From: CAYPEK01 sp964409645
Lineage (GTDB): Bacteria > UBP15 > UBA6099
Direction: 5' to 3'
Assembly (NCBI GenBank): GCA_964409645.1
Contig: CAYPEK010000010.1
Location: 1-63,113, forward strand
Length of the DNA stretch: 63,113 bases
Shown: positions 18,233-26,034 of the stretch, in pieces
How positions within the stretch are numbered: the first letter of the stretch is position 1
Layout: the number at the start of each line of letters is the position of its first letter
Notes under the pieces: generated by a model
The model's input: only the letters and a program-made list of their open reading frames with translations
What the model was told of the DNA's origin: nothing
The model's database searches: none
Program-made: the position numbers and the translations under genes

Positions 18233-18261
18233 ATGATAATAATTCAAAAAAAAACTGTCAA
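18233..18261 (-). promoter_or_regulatory. Sigma-70-type promoter of rho
   Basis: TTGACA (18256-18261), a 17-nt spacer containing nine consecutive T, and TATCAT (18233-18238), read on the minus strand. The -35 is a perfect consensus and the spacing is optimal. A hairpin with arms GCCGAAAA/TTTTCGGC (about 18266-18287), just before the promoter, may terminate transcripts from hpt. Confidence 0.7.
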
Positions 18262-18311
18262 TCTTGCCGAAAAAAAACTTTTCGGCCCAAATTCGCGGGT
18301 TACACGACCTC

Positions 18312-18878
18312 TTATTCGAGTGCGTAGATGTCGTGCAGGTTCCTGTATTTCTGGTTGAAATCCAACCCGTAGCCGACTACGAAATCATCGTTTATGACGA
18401 ACCCGTTGTAGTCAACCGGAACGTCCACAACGCGCCTGTACGGGCGGTCGAGAAGCGTGCAGACTTTCAGGCTCGCGATGTTCCGCGTGCGCAGATTTGT
18501 GACGAGGTAGTTCAGCGTCAGGCCGGAGTCGATGATGTCTTCGACTACGAGCACGTGCTTGCTCTCGATCGGCACATCGAGGTCCTTGATTATTCTGACG
18601 ACGCCGGATGATTTCGTCGCGGCGCCGTAGCTCGAGATCGCCATCAGGTCGTACGACACGGGAACGGAAATCTCGCGGACGAGGTCGGAGATGAACATCA
18701 GCGCGCCTTTGAGAACGCCGATGCAGAACAGTTCTTTGCCCTCGTAGTCCTTGGAAATCTGGCGGCCGAGTCTGCGTACTGCTTTTTTGATGTCCTTTTC
18801 GGACAGAATGACTTTTAGCGCCCTGTCACTCCCACTCGATGGTGCCGGGGGGTTTACTCGTGATGTCGTAGGTGACAC
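18312..18878 (-). CDS. hpt: Hypoxanthine phosphoribosyltransferase
   Basis: Hpt salvages hypoxanthine and guanine to IMP and GMP using PRPP. The PRPP-binding motif is VLVVEDIIDSGLTLNYLV, with GVLKGALMFISDLVR before it and NDDFVVGYGLDFNQKYRNL near the end, as in the family. The start is not obvious: no ATG or GTG in frame lies between the guaA stop and the conserved VILSEKDIKK. I chose GTG 18878, inside the guaA end, because AAAGGAG stands 6-7 nt before it. The first 20 residues would then be a non-conserved extension overlapping guaA by 53 nt. An atypical start near residue 24 is the alternative. Confidence 0.92.
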   Translation of the reverse strand: MSPTTSRVNPPAPSSGSDRALKVILSEKDIKKAVRRLGRQISKDYEGKELFCIGVLKGALMFISDLVREISVPVSYDLMAISSYGAATKSSGVVRIIKDLDVPIESKHVLVVEDIIDSGLTLNYLVTNLRTRNIASLKVCTLLDRPYRRVVDVPVDYNGFVINDDFVVGYGLDFNQKYRNLHDIYALE

Positions 18879-20385
18879 GATTGACTCCTTTCACCTCGTT
18901 GACGATCCTGTTGGAGATCCTCTCGAGAAGTTCGTAATCAAGTCTCGCCCAGTCCGCCGTCATGCCGTCCGAACTGGTGACGGCGCGAAGGACGATCGGG
19001 TATTCGTAAGTCCGCATGTCGCCCATGACGCCGACACTCTTGATGCAGGGAAGCACCGCGAACGCCTGCCATATTTCATACTGCAAGTTCGCGTTGCGTA
19101 TTTCCTGCATGATGATGTCGTCGGCATCCTGCACGATGCGGATGCGCTCTTCATTTACTTTTCCGATGATGCGGATTGCTATGCCGGGGCCGGGGAACGG
19201 CTGCCGCCATGTTATCTCTTTCGGGAGGCCGAGCTGCGTGCAAAGCGCTCGCACTTCGTCTTTGAAAAGGCTTCTCAACGGCTCTATCAGCTCGAAGTGC
19301 ATGTCCTTCGGAAGCCCGCCCACGTTGTGGTGCGACTTGATTGTCGCCGATTTGCCCGTGCCGCTCGATACGCTCTCGATCACGTCCGGATAGAGAGTTC
19401 CCTGCGCGAGAAAATCCACCTTGCCGAGTTTGCGCGCCTCTTCCTCGAACACGCGTATGAATTCATGGCCGATGATGTGCCGCTTTTTCTCAGGCTCAGT
19501 CACATTCGCAAGTTTCTTGAGGAACCGTTCCTTCGCGTTGACGTGTATCAGGTTCACTTTGAACGAACTGAACGTATCCACGACCTGTTCAGCCTCGTGC
19601 TTGCGCAGAAGGCCGTGATCGACGAATACGCACGTCAGGTTCTTCGCCACTGCTTTGTGGGCGAGCACCGCGGTCGCCGCCGAATCGACGCCTCCGCTGA
19701 GCGCGCAGAGTATCCTGCCTTTGCCCACCTGCGTCCGCATATTTTTGACTGATGTTTCTATGTAGTTCTCGATTGTCCAGTCGGCCGTGCATTTGCACGC
19801 CTTGAGCACGAAGTTGCGGATGAGGTCGAGTCCCCATGGAGTGTGTACGACTTCGGGGTGGAACTGCACGCCGTGGAAATTGCGCTTCATGTCCGACATC
19901 GCCGCGACGGGCGTGTTCATCGTGTGTGCCGCAACCTCGAATCCCGGAGGCGGTTCGAGCACGACGTCGCCGTGGCTCATCCAGCAGATGAGTTGCGGGT
20001 TCAGTCCGTCGAAGAGTATTCCGGGATTGTCCACCCTGAGCTCGGTGCGTCCGAATTCCTTGCGGTCGGTCGGGCCGACTTTGCCGTTGAGCAACAGCCC
20101 CATAATCTGCATTCCGTAGCAGATGCCGAGGATGGGGATGCCGAGTTCGAAAATGCCCGGGTCGGGTTTCGGGGCGTCCTTTTCGTAAACGCTCGACGGG
20201 CCGCCGGAGAGGATTATTCCTTTCGGGGCCATTTTCTTCAGCTTCGCGGGTTCGATATTGCACGAATGTATTTCCGAGTACACTTTGCACTCGCGCACTC
20301 GCCGGGCGATAAGCTGGTTGTACTGCGCGCCGAAGTCGAGGACGATCACTTTGTCTTGGTCTGTAAAGAATGTCTGCTGCTTCAT
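18826..20385 (-). CDS. guaA: GMP synthase (glutamine-hydrolysing)
   Basis: GuaA converts XMP to GMP with glutamine and ATP. At 519 residues it has the class I glutamine amidotransferase half with nucleophile GICYGMQIMG and His/Glu in QFHPEVVHTPWG. The ATP-pyrophosphatase half has the PP-loop ALSGGVDSAATAV. The C-terminal dimerisation domain ends GVNRVTYDITSKPPGTIEWE. The gene forms an overlapping pair with hpt, joining de novo and salvage GMP synthesis. It has its own promoter at 20454-20483. Confidence 0.97.
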   Translation of the reverse strand: MKQQTFFTDQDKVIVLDFGAQYNQLIARRVRECKVYSEIHSCNIEPAKLKKMAPKGIILSGGPSSVYEKDAPKPDPGIFELGIPILGICYGMQIMGLLLNGKVGPTDRKEFGRTELRVDNPGILFDGLNPQLICWMSHGDVVLEPPPGFEVAAHTMNTPVAAMSDMKRNFHGVQFHPEVVHTPWGLDLIRNFVLKACKCTADWTIENYIETSVKNMRTQVGKGRILCALSGGVDSAATAVLAHKAVAKNLTCVFVDHGLLRKHEAEQVVDTFSSFKVNLIHVNAKERFLKKLANVTEPEKKRHIIGHEFIRVFEEEARKLGKVDFLAQGTLYPDVIESVSSGTGKSATIKSHHNVGGLPKDMHFELIEPLRSLFKDEVRALCTQLGLPKEITWRQPFPGPGIAIRIIGKVNEERIRIVQDADDIIMQEIRNANLQYEIWQAFAVLPCIKSVGVMGDMRTYEYPIVLRAVTSSDGMTADWARLDYELLERISNRIVNEVKGVNRVTYDITSKPPGTIEWE

Positions 20386-20453
20386 GTTGTAAAAACCGCT
20401 CGCGTATGAGATTTCCGGTTCGACGGAATTTGGGTCGGCGATCCCGGTTGTTC

Positions 20454-20483
20454 ATTCTAACAAAACACAAGAGGCAGAGTCAA
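20454..20483 (-). promoter_or_regulatory. Promoter of guaA-hpt
   Basis: TTGACT (20478-20483), an 18-nt spacer and TAGAAT (20454-20459) on the minus strand. The predicted leader of about 60 nt is too short for a purine riboswitch plus expression platform. Confidence 0.55.
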
Positions 20484-20626
20484 CGGGGAAGGGAACGTGT
20501 TTTTGATAAAATTATTTCCGGCTTCCCGCGCGCCCGAAATAAAGACAAATTTCTGATTGTTGAATCTTTATATATTATATTTAAAATGATTACTCAACTA
20601 AATTTACGCCGTTACGGGAGGTTCTG

Positions 20627-22345
20627 ATGAGAAAACCTATCTTAATTTTAGCGGCGGCGGTGTTTTCGCTGCTTATCGCTTTGGGCGCGTCGGGGGTGTC
20701 CTCCGCCGAAATCAAAGACAAAAAATATGTTTCGATGCGCGACGAGGTGAAGTCGCTTTATCTCGTTCAGTCGCTTCTGAGCTGGTTTACGCGCACTCAG
20801 GGCGAGCGAAGTGTTTTTCAGGAAAGCTACAAAGGCCACGAATCGCTCTACACTCTGGATTCGATAAAATACGTTGATAATCTGATCGGCAAGGGCGGCC
20901 TCTCGGCGGACGATAAGCGCGCGGCGGGCTTTTTCAGAAATTCGCTCACGCTCGAGTATGTCGGGCTGGACACGGCGCATTTCGACGACGAGATCAATAA
21001 CGCGGAAGCAAGCGCCACGGCGAAAATCGACTGGCTGCCGGACCCCGTTCCGTACAGGCAACTCATTCCGCTCGCATCTCAGGAAAGCGATCCTGAAAAG
21101 CGCCAGAAACTTCAGGATGCGCAGGCGCAGATATGGAAGGATGTGCTTAACCCGATCTACGCGAGGCAGGAGGAGCGGGTAAAGGAACTGTCGAAAGAAC
21201 TCGGATACAAAGATTACGTTTCACTGTCTGAGAAATTCCGCGAGATAGATTTGAAAGACTTTATCGCGCGCACGCAGGTGTTTATTAATAAATATGATGC
21301 GGACTATAGGAAGTTGTTTTCAGTCGAGGTGCAGGAAGTAATGGGCATCCCGGTCGAGAAATTCAGAAGGGCGGACATTTCATATTTCTCCTCGGTGCCG
21401 GCGTTCCAGTCGTTTTTTCCGGCGGAGCTGACAATCCCGGCGTTCAGGTATTTCCTCGAAGGCATGGGGCTGAACCTGACAACGGCGGCGGGAACAGAGA
21501 TTGTGATTGACGACGAGCAACGCGAGAAAAAGGAGCCCCGCGCGGCGTGCTATCAGATGACTGTACCCGACGACGTGAGGATTACGGTGAAGCCGACCGG
21601 CGGCATCCCGGATTTCGAGACTTTCTTCCACGAAGGTGGCCACGCGATGCACTTCGCGAACACGACCGTGCCCGAATGGGAGTTCCAGCAGTTCGGCAGC
21701 AACGCGGTGACCGAGGGCTACGCGATATTCTTGGAGAATATCTGGGGCGACTACAACTGGCTGCTCAAGTACCGTGAACTGGTGAAGGAATACAACCGCT
21801 TTCAGCCCGCGAACAAGCAGGCGGCGCTGATGACGGACGCCGATATGGGAAAACTGATCCGCAACCGTGTGTTCTGGAAGCTCTACATGGTCCGCAGGTA
21901 TAACGGCGCGAAGCTCATTTACGAATCGCTTCTGCACGGCGGCGATCCGTCGTATTACAAAGCTTACTACGACGGTCCCGCGGACAATCCGCATCTGGCG
22001 TACAAAGTTCTTTTTAGCGCGGCGTATGGATTCAACCTCACTGACTCCGACGCGCTACGGTTCCGCACGGACGTGGATTCGTTCTTCTATTCGGCGGATT
22101 ACGCGCGCGCATTCCTGCTGTCCGAGCAGATCGAAGAATCTCTGAAGAGCAAGTTCGGCGACAAGTGGTTCGACGACCCGAGAGCGGGGGATGTGTTGAA
22201 GAATACACTATGGGCGCTTGGGAGCAAGCCGCATCCGGACGATGTCGCCAAGCTCCTCGGCTACGACCGGGTTGACTACGCGCAGTTCGAGAAACGCATG
22301 AAGGAGCAACTCGAACTCGCGGACAAACTGATCAACGGGAAGTAG
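20627..22345 (+). CDS. Exported M3-like zinc metallopeptidase (oligoendopeptidase type)
   Basis: The 572-residue protein has a Sec signal peptide (hydrophobic stretch about residues 4-20, cleavage near GVSSAEI). It has the gluzincin motif HEGGH (H335, E336, H339), with the third zinc ligand probably E363 in TEGYAIFLENI. The helical fold and motif spacing resemble M3/M2-type oligopeptidases, in which the common form is HExGH. It would degrade short peptides in the periplasm or outside the cell. A good Shine-Dalgarno (GGGAGG) precedes the ATG. It is monocistronic and convergent with the PHP phosphatase, with a palindromic repeat element between them. Confidence 0.75.
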   Translation: MRKPILILAAAVFSLLIALGASGVSSAEIKDKKYVSMRDEVKSLYLVQSLLSWFTRTQGERSVFQESYKGHESLYTLDSIKYVDNLIGKGGLSADDKRAAGFFRNSLTLEYVGLDTAHFDDEINNAEASATAKIDWLPDPVPYRQLIPLASQESDPEKRQKLQDAQAQIWKDVLNPIYARQEERVKELSKELGYKDYVSLSEKFREIDLKDFIARTQVFINKYDADYRKLFSVEVQEVMGIPVEKFRRADISYFSSVPAFQSFFPAELTIPAFRYFLEGMGLNLTTAAGTEIVIDDEQREKKEPRAACYQMTVPDDVRITVKPTGGIPDFETFFHEGGHAMHFANTTVPEWEFQQFGSNAVTEGYAIFLENIWGDYNWLLKYRELVKEYNRFQPANKQAALMTDADMGKLIRNRVFWKLYMVRRYNGAKLIYESLLHGGDPSYYKAYYDGPADNPHLAYKVLFSAAYGFNLTDSDALRFRTDVDSFFYSADYARAFLLSEQIEESLKSKFGDKWFDDPRAGDVLKNTLWALGSKPHPDDVAKLLGYDRVDYAQFEKRMKEQLELADKLINGK

Positions 22346-22421
22346 CTCACAGAGTTTTACTGCCTATAACAATTGTCTATTTAGCATCTAACTAAATATT
22401 TTTTGATTTTTATATTATTTT

Positions 22422-22555
22422 ATCCCCCTTACGAAGGGGGAAAGGGGGATGTTCGTCGATAATATAGTGTTTTGTTTTTATCTTTTAAGAGAGAAGACGC
22501 TTGAGCTTCTATATTAAGGTCTGACATCCCCCTTCGCCCCCTTCGTAAGGGGGAT
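22422..22555. repeat. MITE/REP-like palindromic element, copy 1
   Basis: The element is about 134 bp with ~32-bp imperfect terminal inverted repeats. The left end runs ATCCCCCTTACGAAGGGGG, then AAAGGGGGATG. The right end is its reverse complement with two or three changes. Each end contains its own small palindrome (CCCCCTTACGAAGGGGG). The AT-rich interior has no ORF and ends in ATATTAAGGTCTGACATCCCC, shared with copy 2 at 33359-33475. It lies between convergent genes (22345 and 22645), fills most of that 299-nt spacer, and its hairpins could end transcription from both sides. Confidence 0.8.
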
Positions 22556-22644
22556 GATTCAGTATATTCCTACATTATATATTGATGGATGAACTATCGG
22601 CCACGCTAAAAAACGGTTTTAGTTTTCCGAATAACCGTATGCGC

Positions 22645-23547
22645 TCAAAATGGCGAGTACTCCACAAGTTGCCTGTCTTTGAAGGTGACGATTTTTTCGC
22701 AGCCGGCGATTTCGAGCATTTTCAGCGCGACATTGAACCCGGCGCCGATTCGGTCCGGATAGTGCGAGTCGGACCCGAGGCTGATCGGCACTTTTAATTC
22801 GACCGCGTAATTGAGGAGCGGCTGCGAAAAGTAAGGCTTGCCGAGCATTCCGAATACGCCCGCCGTGTTTATTTCAATCGCCATCCGAGTGCCGCTGACT
22901 TTCTCCACAACGCTCCGTGCGAGCTTGTCGTACAGCTTTTCGTGCTCGCCGAAATATATGCTCTCCCCGGAAGAATTGAATATATCGAATTTGCGTATCA
23001 CGTCGATGTGCGAAAGCGCGTCGTAGATTCCGAGCCCGACGAGGTCGAGCATAAGTCCGAAATAGTCGTGCAGTATCTGCTTCGGACCGCGGTCTTTAAT
23101 GTGCGCGAGGAATACATTCTGGTCGAGGTCCCAGCAGATGTAATCTATGCCTTCCTTCGGCCAGTCGATGTCTTTCACTCTGCCCGGCAGCAGGTGGACT
23201 GAGCCGTGCACGCCGGAAACGGGCACGCCGAGTTTGCGGGCGCGCTCCTGCATGTCGTCGATTATCTCTTTGATTTCCTCTTCTTCGCCCGCGATGAAGT
23301 CCGCCTCGATGCCCATCGGGATGCCCGCGTCCGCGAACATTTTTATATACGGGTCCACTTCTTCGAGGAACATTCCGTATTCGTAGTCTTTGAATTTGCC
23401 GATCTGATACCTCTTCGGCATCGGATGGTGTTCTCGAATGCCGGGGATTATGCCTTTCTCGCGCGCTGATTCGAGCACAGCGGCGAGGTTGTGCGGCTTA
23501 GGCGGCTTTTCGTGAGCCCTCAGATGTATGTGGTCGTCGTGCAGCAT
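22645..23547 (-). CDS. PHP-domain phosphoesterase, histidinol-phosphatase (HisK/HisJ) like
   Basis: This 300-residue PHP-domain protein carries the metal-binding motifs DDHIHLRAH near the N-terminus, GIREHHPMP, GIEADF, LSHIDVIRKF and the C-terminal GSDSHYPDR. The order and the LSHIDVIRKF segment are typical of the histidinol-phosphatase branch, the penultimate step of histidine synthesis. Other PHP phosphoesterases with different substrates share these features, and no his gene is nearby, so the specific substrate is uncertain. The ATG at 23547 has GAGG at 8 nt. It is divergent from the TIM-barrel gene. Confidence 0.8.
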   Translation of the reverse strand: MLHDDHIHLRAHEKPPKPHNLAAVLESAREKGIIPGIREHHPMPKRYQIGKFKDYEYGMFLEEVDPYIKMFADAGIPMGIEADFIAGEEEEIKEIIDDMQERARKLGVPVSGVHGSVHLLPGRVKDIDWPKEGIDYICWDLDQNVFLAHIKDRGPKQILHDYFGLMLDLVGLGIYDALSHIDVIRKFDIFNSSGESIYFGEHEKLYDKLARSVVEKVSGTRMAIEINTAGVFGMLGKPYFSQPLLNYAVELKVPISLGSDSHYPDRIGAGFNVALKMLEIAGCEKIVTFKDRQLVEYSPF

Positions 23548-23731
23548 TTGATAAGCCTCAATTTAACATTTGCCATATATTAATACATTTAAATAATTTA
23601 TAAACCGTTTAAATAATTCCGGCGATGCACAATCAGACATGCTGTCGGCAGGCAGAGCAGTTGAAATAATATGCGTTGCCTTATGGCTACAAGACGCGTT
23701 GTTGCCGCGACGCGGGGAAACGAAATACGGT

Positions 23732-23760
23732 TTGACTCAATTTTTCGTATGTGATAACAT
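23732..23760 (+). promoter_or_regulatory. Promoter of the TIM-barrel/DHS-like pair
   Basis: TTGACT (23732-23737), a 17-nt spacer and TAACAT (23755-23760). The start codon follows about 42 nt after the predicted transcription start. Confidence 0.6.
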
Positions 23761-23808
23761 GGACATACTCTTGAGTAGTAAGAAAGGGCCGTCGCGGGAG
23801 GCGGATGT

Positions 23809-24690
23809 ATGGAAGAACAAAACATACAGACCGAAGAGTTCGACATAGAGGAAGAAAAAATACCGATGCGGATCGGCATTGACGAGTGGTGCTTCCACAA
23901 CTCCATGCTCGTCGGAAGGATGACTCTCGAAGACGTGCTGAGGGCGGCATCCGAAATGGGCGCTTCGGGAATCGGCTTCGACTATTTCATGATGTCAAGA
24001 GACGCGCGGAAGGATCCCGCCCGTTACCGTGAGCTGATCGAGGCCTCCGGGCTCGAACTGGTGTTCGGCTTCGGTGTTCCGTTCGCGCTGCCGGATGTTG
24101 TATTTCAGGTGCTTGAAATACGAAAGAACGAGATGTTCGACCTCGCGCACGGCTTCGGGGCGAAGATACTGCGGGTCTGCGGCGGGGTGATCGTGCCGAA
24201 CATGTTTCACAGGCCGTTTCATCTGACGATCGACAGATCGCGGGAAGTGGACGAAGTCGCTCAGCGGTTGAAGCAGTTCACGTACGACGCGTCGCTGGAA
24301 GGATTGACGGTCGCGCTTGAGAACCACGCCGATTACACAGTCGATGAAATGCTGCGCATTATTCATCATATCGATTCGGACAAGTTTAAGGTGACACTTG
24401 ACACTGGAAATGCGGTTTACCTCGGTGAGGACCCGGTTGAAACGGTTGAAAAACTCGCGCCATACACGGTTTACACGCACGTGAAGGATATGAAACACGT
24501 CGGGCCGATGCTGCTCAGCGTGCCGGTCGGGCAGGGCGAAGTGGACATCCCGGCGATCGTTCAGGTGCTTAAAGACAACTATTATGTAGGGCTTTATTCC
24601 GTCGAGTGCAATCTTCCGCTTTGGCAGGTGGATCAGGAAGAACAGGCGCTCCGGGACAGCATTAAATATCTGCAGGGCCTCGCGGACTGA
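23809..24690 (+). CDS. Sugar-phosphate isomerase/epimerase-like TIM-barrel protein
   Basis: The 293-residue protein belongs to the AP-endonuclease-2/xylose-isomerase-like TIM-barrel superfamily. It has the metal-binding Glu in VALENHADYT, the Asp in FKVTLDTGNAVYLGEDP, the His in YTHVKDMKHVG, and a late VECNLPLW. Members isomerise or epimerise sugars, or act on related substrates; the substrate here is unknown. It has an acidic 15-residue N-terminal leader before the barrel (MRIGIDEWCFHN). The ATG at 23809 follows GGGAGG. It is co-transcribed with the deoxyhypusine-synthase-like gene 73 nt downstream. Confidence 0.8.
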   Translation: MEEQNIQTEEFDIEEEKIPMRIGIDEWCFHNSMLVGRMTLEDVLRAASEMGASGIGFDYFMMSRDARKDPARYRELIEASGLELVFGFGVPFALPDVVFQVLEIRKNEMFDLAHGFGAKILRVCGGVIVPNMFHRPFHLTIDRSREVDEVAQRLKQFTYDASLEGLTVALENHADYTVDEMLRIIHHIDSDKFKVTLDTGNAVYLGEDPVETVEKLAPYTVYTHVKDMKHVGPMLLSVPVGQGEVDIPAIVQVLKDNYYVGLYSVECNLPLWQVDQEEQALRDSIKYLQGLAD

Positions 24691-24763
24691 AACCAACGTC
24701 GGCGAAAAACAAGGGTTCGGGCAGTGCGCCAGCTTTTTGCGCGCGATTAAGGAGGTTATAGGC

Positions 24764-25918
24764 ATGGCAAAAAACAGGGGCGATAAAATCGCGAAACTCG
24801 GAAGAATGATCGAGCCGGTTGACGTTGTTTCACAGTCGTCGGTCAAGGATTTCATAGACAATGTGTTCCGCGCTTCGGGCTTTAATGCGAGGCGGCTCGG
24901 GGAAGCCTGCGAAGTATATACGCGGATGCTCGACAGCAACGCAACTGTGGCGCTCACGCTTGCCGGCGCTATGACGCCGATCGGCATGAGCGGCCCGATC
25001 ATCGATCTCATGAAGAGAGGGTTTATCGATTTTATCGTCTCGACCGGTGCGAATCTCTATCACGATTTTCACCGCGCCTTTAATTACCCGGTCATTCAGG
25101 GCGATGCATTTGTTGACGACGGAGAACTGCATAAAAGAGGTATCGCGAGAATTTACGATACGTATATATGGGACGACGAAACGCTGTTGCCGACGGACGC
25201 GGCGATTGTCGAGGCGGGGCTGAGGAATAAGGTGAAAGAACCTGTATCGACCGCGAAACTGCACAAGCTGCTGGGCGAATTTGTTCTCGAGAGCGCACCG
25301 TTCCCGGAGAAATCGTTTGTCGCTCAGGCGGCGGCGCTCGATGTGCCGATTTTTGTCGCGTCGCCCGGCGATTCGTCGATCGCTATGAACATGGTTGTGC
25401 CGAAGCTGTTCGGCAAAGGAATTCTGATCGATCCCGTGCAGGACGTGATCGAGACCACGGCGATCGTGCGCGAGGCTGAAAAGAACGGCGTGATAATGAT
25501 AGGCGGCGGAGCGCCTAAGAATTTCTACATGCAGACGCAGCCGACTCTCTGGCAGATATTGAGAGACGACATCGGCGGCCACGACTATTTCATCCAGCTC
25601 ACGACCGACTCTCCGCACTGGGGCGGCCTTTCAGGCGCGACACCGCAGGAGGCGCATTCGTGGGGCAAAGTAAAAAAGATGCCGCTCAATCAGGCGGTGG
25701 TTTATTCCTGCGCGTCGATATCGTTCCCGCTGCTTGCGAAGTACGCTATCGAGGCGGCGGAGCCGCGCGACCTGAAGCGAATATACGCAAGTCTAGAAGC
25801 CAAGACGAGGCGACTGACAAAGCGTGTGAAGTCGAATCAGGAATTCATGAGGAATTTCAAGAAGATCGAGATGAACATGAAGGCCGCGGATAAGAAAGCG
25901 GCGAAAAAGAAGAAGTAA
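24764..25918 (+). CDS. Deoxyhypusine-synthase-like protein (bacterial DHS family)
   Basis: The 384-residue protein matches the deoxyhypusine/homospermidine synthase family: ALTLAGAMTPIGMSG, FIVSTGANLYHDFH, GVIMIGGGAPKNF, and SGATPQEAHSWGKVK. The last contains the lysine (K302) equivalent to the active-site lysine that carries the aminobutyl intermediate in human DHS (SWGKI). True DHS modifies eIF5A, which bacteria lack, so bacterial homologues probably act on other amines, such as polyamines, or on an unknown acceptor. The ATG at 24764 has a strong AAGGAGGT Shine-Dalgarno. The tail is lysine-rich (KAADKKAAKKKK). An intrinsic terminator follows at 25983. Confidence 0.85.
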   Translation: MAKNRGDKIAKLGRMIEPVDVVSQSSVKDFIDNVFRASGFNARRLGEACEVYTRMLDSNATVALTLAGAMTPIGMSGPIIDLMKRGFIDFIVSTGANLYHDFHRAFNYPVIQGDAFVDDGELHKRGIARIYDTYIWDDETLLPTDAAIVEAGLRNKVKEPVSTAKLHKLLGEFVLESAPFPEKSFVAQAAALDVPIFVASPGDSSIAMNMVVPKLFGKGILIDPVQDVIETTAIVREAEKNGVIMIGGGAPKNFYMQTQPTLWQILRDDIGGHDYFIQLTTDSPHWGGLSGATPQEAHSWGKVKKMPLNQAVVYSCASISFPLLAKYAIEAAEPRDLKRIYASLEAKTRRLTKRVKSNQEFMRNFKKIEMNMKAADKKAAKKKK

Positions 25919-25982
25919 TATTTTTGTGGTGTGAGCGGGTGGGCGCGTATCGCGTGTCCAACTGAAACATAGATAATATGTA

Positions 25983-26010
25983 GGGGCGCGTTACACGCGC
26001 CCCTTTTATT
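25983..26010 (+). terminator. Perfect GC-rich intrinsic terminator (REP-like)
   Basis: GGGGCGCG, loop TTACA, CGCGCCCC, then TTTTATTT. It lies between the convergent DHS-like gene and mrfA. The preceding ATATGTAGGGGC resembles the elements at 46384 and 47009, so it may be a dispersed repeat that serves as terminator. Confidence 0.85.
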
Positions 26011-26034
26011 TACCGACATTCTTATTGCCATCGG

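Noticed and set aside
20386..20450. Purine riboswitch before guaA
   Set aside because: The predicted leader is only about 60 nt and shows no matching three-way-junction sequence.
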